Assembly: GCF_024713945.1 (NCBI RefSeq)
Contig: NC_134680.1
Location: forward strand, 3,868,001-3,932,000
Reading direction: 5' to 3'
DNA from: Dermatophagoides farinae
Taxonomy: Eukaryota > Arthropoda > Arachnida > Sarcoptiformes > Pyroglyphidae
DNA length: 64,000 nucleotides
This document shows positions 33,924 through 44,142 of this stretch, piece by piece (the first letter of the stretch is position 1; each line of letters opens with the position of its first letter). The notes beneath the pieces were generated by a model. It was not told where the DNA came from. It was given only the letters and a program-made list of their open reading frames with translations, and did not search any database. The translations under genes and the position numbers were made by a program.

Positions 33924-36900
33924 TCGATTAGAAACAAACACATAAAAAATATTTGCCTGTGTTTTATACACGTGTGATGATTTAAGCACGAATATAATAA
34001 ACACAAGAGTATGAGTGAGCAAGCTATCATCACAAATTAATGGGCTGTTATTTCAATCGAATGCAAACAAACAAATAAATAAATCAGCTCATCATCATAG
34101 TGTAACAAATTATTATTATTATTATATTTCTATGACCTTGATTCTTTCTTCAAATCAATTTGATTATTTCGATAGCTAATGTTTCTTATTCCACCAGCAC
34201 CACCGTTATTGTACAATGATTTTTAAGCAAACACAAAGAACAAAAAAAAAATCTTCGCCCAATTCGTATAACCAGTTTTTTCCACCAAAAGATTACCGAT
34301 GGATTTAGGTCACAGTTATACACACATACACATATAAATACAGTATATATAATATATGGTTGATATTCAACACAACAAACACCCAACGTTTAAATCTCGT
34401 TAATCGGTCGGTACCTGTGGCCATCATTGATGGTTAAAGCGAAAAAAATGGCAATTAACCGGAATTAGTTTGAAAAAGAAACCTGGTTTGTTGATGTGAT
34501 GTGTGATGGTAGGCCATCACATAAATCGAGATCGATTTGATTGCTTACCTGATTGGGTGATTATCAGTTACCAATAATAAACATTCATTCTATTGAATAT
34601 AGCCACAAAAGAACTTATAATCAACAACCTGGCGCCAGGTTAATTATCCTGTTCTCTATTTTTTCTTCTTTTTTTTATTTACCGTTATATATGGTGAGCC
34701 ACGATTAGCAACCTAAACTCACTGACATATTGAAAATGTAGAAAGAAACGTAGAGAGAAATATAGAGGCAGACTTATCTCCATGAATGTTTGGACTGAAA
34801 GATTCATGTCAATCATGATGCCCTGAAAAGATTTTTTTTTCTTCAACAACAACAACAACAACAGCAAAGATATTCAACTTCAGGTATACTGTCTCAATAT
34901 TGGCCTCAAATGATGTTTCGCATGATCAAATTGATGAAATGAATGAGAAAAGTATTCAAATTCGTCAATCTGGACAATCAGTACAGCTGGTATGTGTTTG
35001 TATGTTTGAGACCGAACACATAGCGGACAACAACATTGAACTTTTTTTTCGACAAAAAAAACCCGACTTGAAATATCGTTATGTTAAGATTCTAAAAAAA
35101 GATTGGCTTTGTGTGTGTGTGTGTGTGTGTAATCAACTTTCTTTTTAATGAGCCAAAACGTTTCTCATTCAATTTCGACAGAGATTCATTTCGAACATCC
35201 AACAGAGGAATGAAGAACCGGTCAGACTTATTCAGCTTCATTCATTTTGGTAAGCTTGTGTCTAAACTTGGAAACCTAATTTGTCAATAAAAAACCAGGT
35301 TTTTTCTTCTTCTTAAAAAAGACGACCTCGATTTGGTGATAGTGAGAGAAAAAAGAAAGAAAGAAATGTTCATGTGTCTTGTTCCGGCAAAATTACATTT
35401 ATTAATTTCATTTCTTTTGGCACAAAACTTTTTCCTCATTCTTGGCCAGCTTTCGATTATAAGACGATTATCTATCATAATATCCGTATGTTATATGGAC
35501 ACATTATTTTAACAATTACTTTTGTGGTTTGGTTATTGTTGTTATGTTCCAAACAATCTCATCATCATCATCATCACTTTAATGACGTAGTCCGTTATTA
35601 TTATTTTTTCTCAAGTTCATCATCATCATTCGGTCAGCCATAGATTGAATAAAATTTGTATTGGCAATCAAAACAATATATGACTGAAATTGAGGGCAAA
35701 AAGTCGTTCAGTTGCCAATGAGAGAGAAAAAATGAGATTCGCCAAGGCCAATGCATGCATACATCCTATGACACAATGGAACAATGGATAGCCATTTAGC
35801 CATTAGTCATTCAAATTTCATATATTTTTTATATGATTGACGATATATCGTTAAGGCGCCAATACAAAACAGCCTCAATCAACCCTAACAGTGTTATAAT
35901 GTTTAAATAGATTTAATTACCTTAATGACATGGTTGGAATCATAGGTTTTCATTGCGAGCAATCTATATGTGTTCCTATTCATATAGTAAGTAATTAATA
36001 GTGTAAATTGTTGAACATTAATCAAGCATTATGATACAAGGTAATAAGGGTATATCATGATGATGATTGTTGCACGTACATACATCAATGCTGCAGCTGA
36101 TTATCGGTAATTGCGTGTGAGTGTGTGTGTGTGTTTGTCAAACTCAATTCATTTTCGTCTCGATAATTTCTTCATAGTACCATTGTTTTCTTATGGTTGC
36201 TCGAATTCTAAAGTAAAGATCAAATAGCTATAGATCCATCTAATAATTCAAATGGGCGTTGCTGATCATCCATACATGAATTGATGTTCGAAACTCTTCT
36301 TAATTTTCATCGATCAATGCATCTGTGGCCAAAAAAGAGGACAATATAGCTCCTCCATTCTCTCATTTTATTCATTACGATTATTGAGAGACTGGCTACT
36401 GTTTAAATTTCTCCCCCTTCAAAAAAAACGCTTTCACAAAAGAAGAATTTTATAGATATTCAAACGATTGATGGTAAGAAATTACAAAAGTGATTTTCAT
36501 TCATTACTCATTGATAAACACTGTGTTTATGACCGAAAATTATAATATAATTTATATATAGTGATGATAATGGTCACCAATTGAATCGGATATAAATACA
36601 CAAACAAATATTGAAACAAATCAATCTATAGAAATTGTATGTATGTATGTGCGAGAGAGAAAGTGTTTCATCAATAGGTAATCCAACACTGAAAACGTAT
36701 GATAAACACAACACAGATTTATTATCTACATATAAATAAAAATAGAATGCTCAAACAAAGCAAAATAAAAAAAAAGAAGAAATCCAATGCCAACAACGCC
36801 AACAATGATTGACAGAAGCTAATAGAACTATTGATATTGATATGTTTATTTATTCAATTTGTTTTTTGAAAAATTTATAGTTAACAAATCAAATTGTGAA

Positions 36901-37036
36901 ATGAATGAACCAAGATTAGAACAAACAACATTGTAATAATGATGATTATGATGAATGAATTAGAAATTCTTAATGTCCAAATATTGTTTTGTATTCCACA
37001 TTTAGAGACATCAATCACTGGTTAAGCGAGAGTAAA
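33924..37036. other. Divergent non-coding region between MTHFS and the MTMR-like gene
   Basis: About 3.1 kb with no supported coding exon. (TG)n lies near 35111-35130. CAT-type repeats near 35560 are in an open but unconvincing frame. A polypyrimidine tract ending CATTTAG at about 37005 is a likely acceptor for a 5' UTR intron of the MTMR-like gene. Confidence 0.45.
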
Positions 37037-39093
37037 ATGAGCCTTTCATCAACGCCAAATGTTCGATTGAATTCGGGATCACGTTCTTCGAGCCAAAACA
37101 ATAATCGCCTATCATTGGGTTCATGGTTCAATCAGGTTTGGATTTTCATATTAAAATTCAATGTTTAAAATATTTAACTGTATAAAAATTCGCCCATATC
37201 TAGAATGATGGATATGATTTTCTCAAAGTTGAACATCGAATTCATCGATCCAATTCATTGAAACAAAAAGATAATGTCGGCCAAAATGCAAATCAAATAT
37301 CAAAATCAAAAAATTTTATCGAACCCGATTCGATATCCGAAATGGGGTTTCCGGCCATCACTAAACGTTTATCAAACCATGTTGTTTCAAGATTTCGACG
37401 AAAACAACGCGCCAATAGTGTCAGTATAAATCCGGCTGATTTACGTGACGATATACTCACATTTGATGGTGTATTATTCTATCTTTCCATGTCGAATGGT
37501 CTGGCCGGATCGTTGACTGCTAATTCGAAAAAAATATCATTCACATCTGGTCTAGCCGAATTGACACGAAACAGTAGTAATCATCAAATGCGTAAGCATA
37601 ATTTTCTCAAGCAACCGGTACCGGTGAATCCGATCGACACGGAAAATCAACACATCGAAATGGAGTCATATGAAATCGATTTGTCCAACATTGCCGAAGT
37701 TTCGTTGGAAATGCCCGCAAATCAGGCCGAACGAAGCATCATCTACATACATTGTCGAAATTTCAAACATGCCAAAATTGGCCTCAAACAATCGTCAGCC
37801 GAATCGCTTTACAATAAATTGATTGTCGATCATCAAAGAATGAACAATCAACAACATTCTTTATTATCATCCGATACATCTTCATCCTCATCAACATTGA
37901 TCATAGCAGATTGTCGGCCTTTGCTTTGTGAATATCTTCACGATAATTATCATTACCGTGTTCGCTCTGATTGGGTCAAATATGAAAAATGGTACGTTAA
38001 CAATTTCAAAATTCAATTCTCCCAATTCAACGAATTGGATTGTGCCTGTCCATCGTTACCTGAAATTGTAATTGTTCCGAGAAAAGTTGGCGACAAAGAA
38101 TTGGAATCGATAGCAAACATGAGCGATGGACAACGTGTACCAATCATAACTTATTTGCATCGTAACAATGGAAATATGATTATTCGAAGTACAACCTATA
38201 ATTCAAATCGTTTACCACTACGAGATTTATACCATGAACGAATTTTTGATGATAAACGAAATTCGCTTTTTGAGTTGAACGTTATGGCTAATGTACCGTC
38301 ATTGGAAGATGTTGAACGTGCACATACCAAACTAAGGAAGGCCTGTTTCAAGACAATTAAAATCAACCAACAACAGCAACGAAAACAATACAATGAACAA
38401 CTTGAGCTTCACTATAATATCGATTATTGTAAACATTTCTGGAATAAATGTTCATCGTGGCTACATATGATGGCCAAACTGTTGAAATTAAGTTCAAGAT
38501 TGGCTGAAATTGTTTACAAACGAGAATCGATTGGTTTGGTCGAAAAATTCGATTCCAATTGGAATTGTCTTCTTTCTAGTCTTGTGCAAATATTTCTAGA
38601 TCCAGAAAGACGTACGATTAAAGGTTTTCAACAATTATTGAGCAAAGAATGGCTTTATTTATCCGGCTATAAACGTATGGACCGTAGATTTGGCCATGAA
38701 GATATTAAATATAGGCCAATGAATTGTCCGAATCATATTCTTTTCTTGCTATTTTTGGACACTGTTCATCAATTACTGCAACAAAATAGCCAATCATTTG
38801 AATTTTCTTCTTTTTATCTGATACTTCTGTTGGATTATCAGGTTAATTCCGATCTACCCACCAAGGAAAAATATCTTGAATTCGAAACGAATCAATCTCA
38901 TCCGCTAATGATGAATCCATTGTTTACGACGACGGCGACTAGTTCAAAGCCATTACGTATCAAAACACATGTTACACATATGCGATTCTTTACTAAACTA
39001 TATTTTCGTAGTCTTGGCTCACAGATTCCGTCACGATTTACAGCCGAAGAATTTCTTTATTTAACCGAATTGGATTCAAGAAATTTAATCTAG
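37037..39093 (+). CDS. Myotubularin-related pseudophosphatase (MTMR10/12 type)
   Basis: Two exons, 37037-37135 and 37204-39093, with a 68-bp intron; 662 residues. A PH-GRAM-like region (about 85-220) precedes the myotubularin domain (WVKYEKWYVNNFKIQFSQFN, LPEIVIVPRKVGDKEL, RVPIITYLHRNNGNMIIRST). Where active myotubularins have the Cys-x5-Arg catalytic loop, this protein has EKFDSNWNCLLSSLVQIFLD near 478, without the Cys-x5-Arg, so it is predicted inactive. The following TIKGFQQLLSKEWLYLSGYK and PNHILFLLFLDTVHQLLQQ blocks match the MTMR10/11/12 group. Those proteins act as adaptors that bind and stabilise active myotubularins acting on PI3P and PI(3,5)P2. The C-terminus is shorter than human MTMR10 (about 777 residues). 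Confidence 0.85.
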
Positions 39094-39309
39094 TGACCAT
39101 TTTTTTGCTTGTTTATTTGATTGGCGTTCAAAAGAAAAAATTGTTTATTTATTCATTCAAGTCCAAAATATACTATTTTTATATCATTTATTTTTTATCA
39201 TTGAAATCGGTGATTCTTGGTGTAATTTTATATAATAATAAAGAATACAAATGGTGATGAATAGTGAAATGAAACAAACAAACAAACAAAAAAAACAATG
39301 AACAAAGTT

Positions 39310-40317
39310 TCAAAGATCAGGTGCTATCCAATCGATCACTTTCATGGCTACTTCGTAGCCAAAAAAACAGGCTGCATTGGCTGGAAATGCACGAAGAAAA
39401 ACGGCCATTGCTCCACGATAGAATCCACCGATGCCTTCTTGGCTAACAATCTGACGGACAACGTCACGCATTCCGTTCGGATATTGATTCACGGGTGCCG
39501 TTTGTAATCGTGATTTAATCACATCAGCTGGCAGGGCAAAAGACCAGAAAACTATACCGGACATACCACCGGCGAACAATGTTCTCCATACGCCAAGTTC
39601 GTGTTCTTGTGGTTGACTGGAATGTCGACGATCATCCGTCGTCGATGGTGAGTGATGTTGAAGATGTCTTTGAAGTAGCTCGTATGTGACGAAATACGCA
39701 CCACCAGCCGGGACATCCCGACATAGTGTAGCAATTGTGCCACGATAAAGCGATCGAAGGCCACCATCTCGATATAGTTTAAATGCACAATCAATTGGAC
39801 CATTGAATACAGGTTTATTGCTATTTGCTTGTTGAATCTGTAATAGGCATTTAATTCGTTCTCCAGGTGTTGTAATGAAATTCGTAAACACTGAAGACAG
39901 CATACCGGCGTAAAATATCTGTATAGCCGAATGATGATAACCATCGGCAGGTCTTTGTAATTTTTTTCCCAAACTATAACCGAAAAAACAGACTGAATAC
40001 AACGGAGTTACACCAATCAATGGTGTGGCCATTCCTTTGTAAAATCCTCGTATGCCTTCATCGATGAAAATTTTTTTCACACAATCCCAGGTTCCCGAAT
40101 AATGTGTTCTTGCCAATGATGGAACTGATTCAAGCTGTGTGGCTGAAGCGATTGACATGGTCTGCATGCGAACTTTGACCGTATCTAATGGATGTCCAGC
40201 TGCAACCAAACAAATGCCACCGAAACCACCGGCAAAAAAATTCTTTATCGTTGATATTTGTTTCGGTTTGTGACGATGTTCATGGCTCGCGGATTGTTTA
40301 TTTGAATTTACCGTCAT
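39310..40317 (-). CDS. SLC25A20: Mitochondrial carnitine/acylcarnitine carrier
   Basis: Single exon, 335 residues. Three mitochondrial-carrier repeats are present with signature motifs HPLDTVKVRMQ (about 42-52), TPGERIKCLLQ (about 150) and LPADVIKSRLQT (about 268), each followed by the matching G-x-x-x-G helix pattern. The TPGERIK form of the second signature and the AFPANAACFFGYEVAMK end are diagnostic of the carnitine/acylcarnitine translocase, which exchanges acylcarnitine and carnitine across the inner membrane for beta-oxidation. A His/Ser-rich insert (about 205-225, SPSTTDDRRHSS) between repeats 2 and 3 makes it longer than the human protein (301). It diverges from metaxin over 314 bp, so two mitochondrial membrane-protein genes share one promoter region. 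Confidence 0.94.
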   Translation of the reverse strand: MTVNSNKQSASHEHRHKPKQISTIKNFFAGGFGGICLVAAGHPLDTVKVRMQTMSIASATQLESVPSLARTHYSGTWDCVKKIFIDEGIRGFYKGMATPLIGVTPLYSVCFFGYSLGKKLQRPADGYHHSAIQIFYAGMLSSVFTNFITTPGERIKCLLQIQQANSNKPVFNGPIDCAFKLYRDGGLRSLYRGTIATLCRDVPAGGAYFVTYELLQRHLQHHSPSTTDDRRHSSQPQEHELGVWRTLFAGGMSGIVFWSFALPADVIKSRLQTAPVNQYPNGMRDVVRQIVSQEGIGGFYRGAMAVFLRAFPANAACFFGYEVAMKVIDWIAPDL

Positions 40318-40631
40318 CCTGATCGATCAATGATGGATTGAGCATTTGATCGTATGTAGAAGAAAAAATTAATATGACGAAACTTGTTATCAGTACATGT
40401 ATATCATATTATTTCGTTTTGTTTTGTCGATAATTTCCTATTGGAAAAAAACATTTGTTTTTGTATATGATGATGATTCTTTAGATAAAAAAAAATTGAT
40501 GTGAACATCTTTGAAAATGACTATTTCAACCTATTCATTATACGAATATGTTATACACGTGACTGGCAAAATGAATTCATGATTGCATGGTGATTGGTTA
40601 CGATACACAATAAACATTTGATTGATCAACA

Positions 40632-41618
40632 ATGAATCTCAACGAATTTCAACTAAATATTTTTTCAGGAGATTTTGGTTTGCCATCAATTCACCGTGAT
40701 AGTCTGTTGGCAATTGCCTATTGTTCATTGGCAGGAATCAAACAAATCAAAATAAATCTACGTGATGACCTGTATTACAGTAAACTTCCATCACTTTCCA
40801 CCGAGTTGAATGAAAGGATCGAAGGTGTCCAAAATGTGATCGATTATTTCGAAACCACTCAATATAATACTGAATTTGTCAAAAGGAATGGCCAACATCA
40901 GTTTGATTTTCTAAGCTATAAATGCCTATTCGATAGCAGACTAGAACCATGTTTGCTTTATCTTCATTGGTATGATGAAGAGAATTACAATGAAAATATC
41001 AGCTGCTGGTATGCCAAGAAAGCTCCATTTCCAACAAATTTTCTTCTTCCTCGATTATTACGAAAAGAATATATTGGCAAATTAGAGAAAAGGTTTCCAA
41101 TCAAAATACTCGAAGACGATAATCGTGCTAAATTGATTGAGAAAAAAGTGATTGCTGACGCTATTCTATGTTTGAATTCTTTGTCCACCAGACTTGAGAA
41201 TCGTCCATATTTATTCGGTTCGAAACCCACTAAAATTGATGCCTATCTTTACACATATCTGGCTTTGTTGTCACGATTACCAGTTAAAAAAGAAATGATA
41301 CGTGCCCATATACGTTCATCACCACATCTGCAACAATATTTGAATCGAATCGATCAGATGGATTATCTTAAACAATTTTCTGCCAATTCGAATGGCGTAT
41401 CATCACCATCTGCTAATGATATTATCCACCATGATAGCTATTTGACCATTAAATGGACAGATGTATTGTTTTCCGGTGCAATTGCCGCAATGCTCATGGT
41501 TTACTATGCATTCTCGATTGGAATCATTTCAACATCTGACCAAAATGATGATGACGATGAAGGTGAAGAATTGCAGCAACAAGAACAACAACAAGAACAA
41601 CAAAAATCTGAAAATTAG
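40632..41618 (+). CDS. MTX1: Metaxin, outer mitochondrial membrane import protein
   Basis: Single exon, 328 residues. The order is metaxin N-terminal thioredoxin-like domain (about 1-75, FSGDFGLPSIHRDSLLAIAY), then the GST-C-like helical domain. Hallmarks are LLYLHWYDEENYNENISCWY, AKKAPFPTNFLLP and LENRPYLFGSKPTKIDAYLY. A C-terminal membrane anchor lies at about 275-298 (WTDVLFSGAIAAMLMVYYAF), followed by an acidic and Gln-rich tail facing the intermembrane space or cytosol. Metaxins work with SAM50 in beta-barrel insertion and in mitochondrial transport. The C-terminal anchor favours metaxin 1/3 over metaxin 2. Its stop codon is 131 bp from that of eIF2-gamma, in a convergent pair. Confidence 0.88.
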   Translation: MNLNEFQLNIFSGDFGLPSIHRDSLLAIAYCSLAGIKQIKINLRDDLYYSKLPSLSTELNERIEGVQNVIDYFETTQYNTEFVKRNGQHQFDFLSYKCLFDSRLEPCLLYLHWYDEENYNENISCWYAKKAPFPTNFLLPRLLRKEYIGKLEKRFPIKILEDDNRAKLIEKKVIADAILCLNSLSTRLENRPYLFGSKPTKIDAYLYTYLALLSRLPVKKEMIRAHIRSSPHLQQYLNRIDQMDYLKQFSANSNGVSSPSANDIIHHDSYLTIKWTDVLFSGAIAAMLMVYYAFSIGIISTSDQNDDDDEGEELQQQEQQQEQQKSEN

Positions 41619-41749
41619 TTTTCGAAAATAAATTGTATTGTATAGCATTTTTAGTGTTTTATATTGAATAAATGAATGATTAAAAGAAAAATGTTTGAGA
41701 AAAGAGAGACATTTTAAAAAATTCAAATTAGCCTATCGGAAAGGCATTC

Positions 41750-43126
41750 CTATCGTTCTAATGGTGTAGTCGTCTGACCACGTAGAATCTTTGCCCAACC
41801 AATTAGCCGCCAATGACGATCAACACGACGACTGAGGGCAATCTTTTCACCAATTTCAATACAGACAGGTGTATACAGCGATATTTTGGCCATATCACCT
41901 TTGATGGCTACCACTTTGCCACCGGTTGATAATGAACCGATGTTCAACATGAGAACTTCATTTTTGGCCAATTTCTGTACTTTGGCACCCTTCTTATCGC
42001 CTTCGGTTCGAACGCCCAACAATCGCCGTAACAGGTAGCAGGTAATTTCGATTTCAACATAAATATCAGGTAATGTACCAACTGCTCCAAGTACTTGGCC
42101 AACCATACGATCGCCACGCGTTAACATTGGATCGATTTTTGTGCCAACACCGATCAAACCACCAGGTACGGCATATTGTAAATCATTTTGATCAGCATAC
42201 AATGAAACGATTTTCGATCGAATTGGATAGCACTGGATTTGTTGATTTTCACCTTTGTCGATAATGCCAGGACGAACTTCGATTTCCATACCTACGGTTA
42301 GTACACCTTTGAGTATTGAACCGCCTGCAACACCACCTTTTATATCTTCCACTTCACTTCCAGGTTTGTTGACATCGAATGATCGGATTATGATAAGCCT
42401 TGGTGGCGAAACAAAATCACGATCAGGTATGGGGATTCTTTTCGTTATATACTCGCAAAGTACATGGATATTATACTTGAGCTGAGCACTGATCGGTATG
42501 ATTGGGCAACCTTCGGCCACCGTTCCTTGAATGAATTTCCGAATCTCTTCCTCTTGGGCTTTGGCCTGAGCTTCTTTAACCAAATCGATTTTGTTCTGCA
42601 AGATGATCAAATGTTTGAGTCGCATTATTTCGACAGCGGCTAAATGCTCCGAAGTTTGTGGCTGTGGACAGGATTCATTGGCAGCGATCAACACTAACGC
42701 TGCATCCATAACGGCCGCACCGTTCAACATGGTAGCCATAAGAATATCGTGACCAGGACAATCGACGAATGAAACATGACGCAACAGACGATACTTTCCA
42801 TTACAATCGGGCCTTTCACATTTGAATTCGTCTTCTTTGTTGCTCGAGGCTGACACGTAACATTCGGGCCGTGGACAATTGTCACATTTGAATATTTTAG
42901 CATTGGCATATCCTAATTTGATTGTGATATTACGTTCCAATTCATTTTTGAAACGAACAGTCTGCACACCCGATATCGCTTTGACAACTGTCGATTTACC
43001 ATGAGCTACATGGCCGATTGTACCAATGTTGATCGTCGCTTGTCTTGAAATCACTTCAGGTGTAAGTGGTGTCAATTTTGTCTTATCTAGAGTGTCCAAA
43101 TTCTGCACTTTTAGATGGCCAGACAT
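41750..43126 (-). CDS. EIF2S3: Translation initiation factor eIF2 subunit gamma
   Basis: Single exon, 458 residues (human 472). This is the GTPase subunit that brings Met-tRNAi to the 40S ribosome. G motifs are all present: G1 GHVAHGKST near 38-46, G3 DCPGHD, G4 NKID and G5 SAQ. The zinc-knuckle insert has four Cys (CDNC...CERPDC). Domains II and III follow ([39 protein letters not shown]), ending [19 protein letters not shown]. The sequence is very conserved with no introns. It diverges from the DUF924 gene over 376 bp. Confidence 0.97.
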   Translation of the reverse strand: MSGHLKVQNLDTLDKTKLTPLTPEVISRQATINIGTIGHVAHGKSTVVKAISGVQTVRFKNELERNITIKLGYANAKIFKCDNCPRPECYVSASSNKEDEFKCERPDCNGKYRLLRHVSFVDCPGHDILMATMLNGAAVMDAALVLIAANESCPQPQTSEHLAAVEIMRLKHLIILQNKIDLVKEAQAKAQEEEIRKFIQGTVAEGCPIIPISAQLKYNIHVLCEYITKRIPIPDRDFVSPPRLIIIRSFDVNKPGSEVEDIKGGVAGGSILKGVLTVGMEIEVRPGIIDKGENQQIQCYPIRSKIVSLYADQNDLQYAVPGGLIGVGTKIDPMLTRGDRMVGQVLGAVGTLPDIYVEIEITCYLLRRLLGVRTEGDKKGAKVQKLAKNEVLMLNIGSLSTGGKVVAIKGDMAKISLYTPVCIEIGEKIALSRRVDRHWRLIGWAKILRGQTTTPLER

Positions 43127-43502
43127 TTTTGTCTCGTTTGTGAATGATTATTTGCTGGCCTGATGACAATCTGATGCAATCTTTCACAAGTTCATTAACA
43201 CGTGGACATCGAACACAACGAGCCAAATGCTATACTACCGGCTGATGAAAATTTAGCAAAACTACTTACAACGTATATACATTGTTCACAATCGTCATAT
43301 ATATCGATTGCTCACAATCGATATCTGTAAGCTTTCGGAATACTCTTCAGGCAAGGTGATATCAAATGATTGCCAAGGCGTCATAGTAGTAGAATAACGT
43401 AGGATAGTCATGGCGATTGTCCGATGAGCCAGTCTCTATCTCCATTCATATAGCATTATTTTTTTGGGCAAGGATCAAACTGAATTCAGAACTCTGAACC
43501 AT

Positions 43503-44033
43503 ATGGATAACGATAACGAACGTATCCAGAATGTGTTAGAATTTTGGTTCGGTAAATCTGGAGATGCTGATTATCTTAAATCACGTTCATTCTGGTATGG
43601 ATCCAATAAGACTGATGATGATTGTGTTCGTAATGGGTTGGGTCGTGATTATGAGGATGCTAAAAATGGCCGATTAGATCACTGGTCAGAAACATCGGAA
43701 GGTGCATTAGCTTTAATCCTGTTGCTCGACCAAGTTCCACGTAACATTCATCGGGATACACCGGAGGCCTATGCTACTGACGATCAAGCGTTGGTGGTGG
43801 CAAAAAAAGTTCTAGAAAATGGTTGGGATAGTGGCCAACCAAATATCATCCGTCGATATCTATATTCACCATTTAATCATTCAGAAACATTAGCCGATCA
43901 AGAACAATCCGTTAAATTGTTCACCGAAATGGGTGATAGTGAACATTTGTATTGGGCAAAAAATTTCTACAATATTATCAAAACACATGGCCGATTTCCA
44001 CATCGTGATCGTATTCTCAGGAGAATGTTATGA
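43503..44033 (+). CDS. DUF924 family protein
   Basis: Single exon, 176 residues from the ATG at 43503. Recognisable DUF924 features: VLEFWFGKSGDADY near the start, SRSFWYG, then ALALILLLDQVPRNIHRDTPEAYATDDQA in the middle, the RRYLYSPFNHSETLADQEQSVKLF block, and NIIKTHGRFPHRDRIL at the end. The family is widespread in bacteria and also occurs in fungi and plants; its biochemical function is unknown. The protein stops about 15-20 residues earlier than typical bacterial members, which continue with a short acidic tail after the FPHR-N-x-I-L motif. Base composition and codon use look like the neighbours, so any transfer would be old. A TATAG before the start could be an acceptor for a 5' UTR or an extra coding exon. 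Confidence 0.85.
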   Translation: MDNDNERIQNVLEFWFGKSGDADYLKSRSFWYGSNKTDDDCVRNGLGRDYEDAKNGRLDHWSETSEGALALILLLDQVPRNIHRDTPEAYATDDQALVVAKKVLENGWDSGQPNIIRRYLYSPFNHSETLADQEQSVKLFTEMGDSEHLYWAKNFYNIIKTHGRFPHRDRILRRML

Positions 44034-44142
44034 AAATTCATTCATTGATTTTACTCGATTATTATCATCATATTATATATGGGTACACATGACCGATTAT
44101 ATTATATATGAAAATGACAAACAAAAAAAAATATGACAAATG

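Noticed and set aside
33924-34022. Hydrophobic N-terminal extension of MTHFS as a signal or targeting peptide
   Set aside because: The frame is open but has no ATG. The protein from 33923 already has the full enzyme length.
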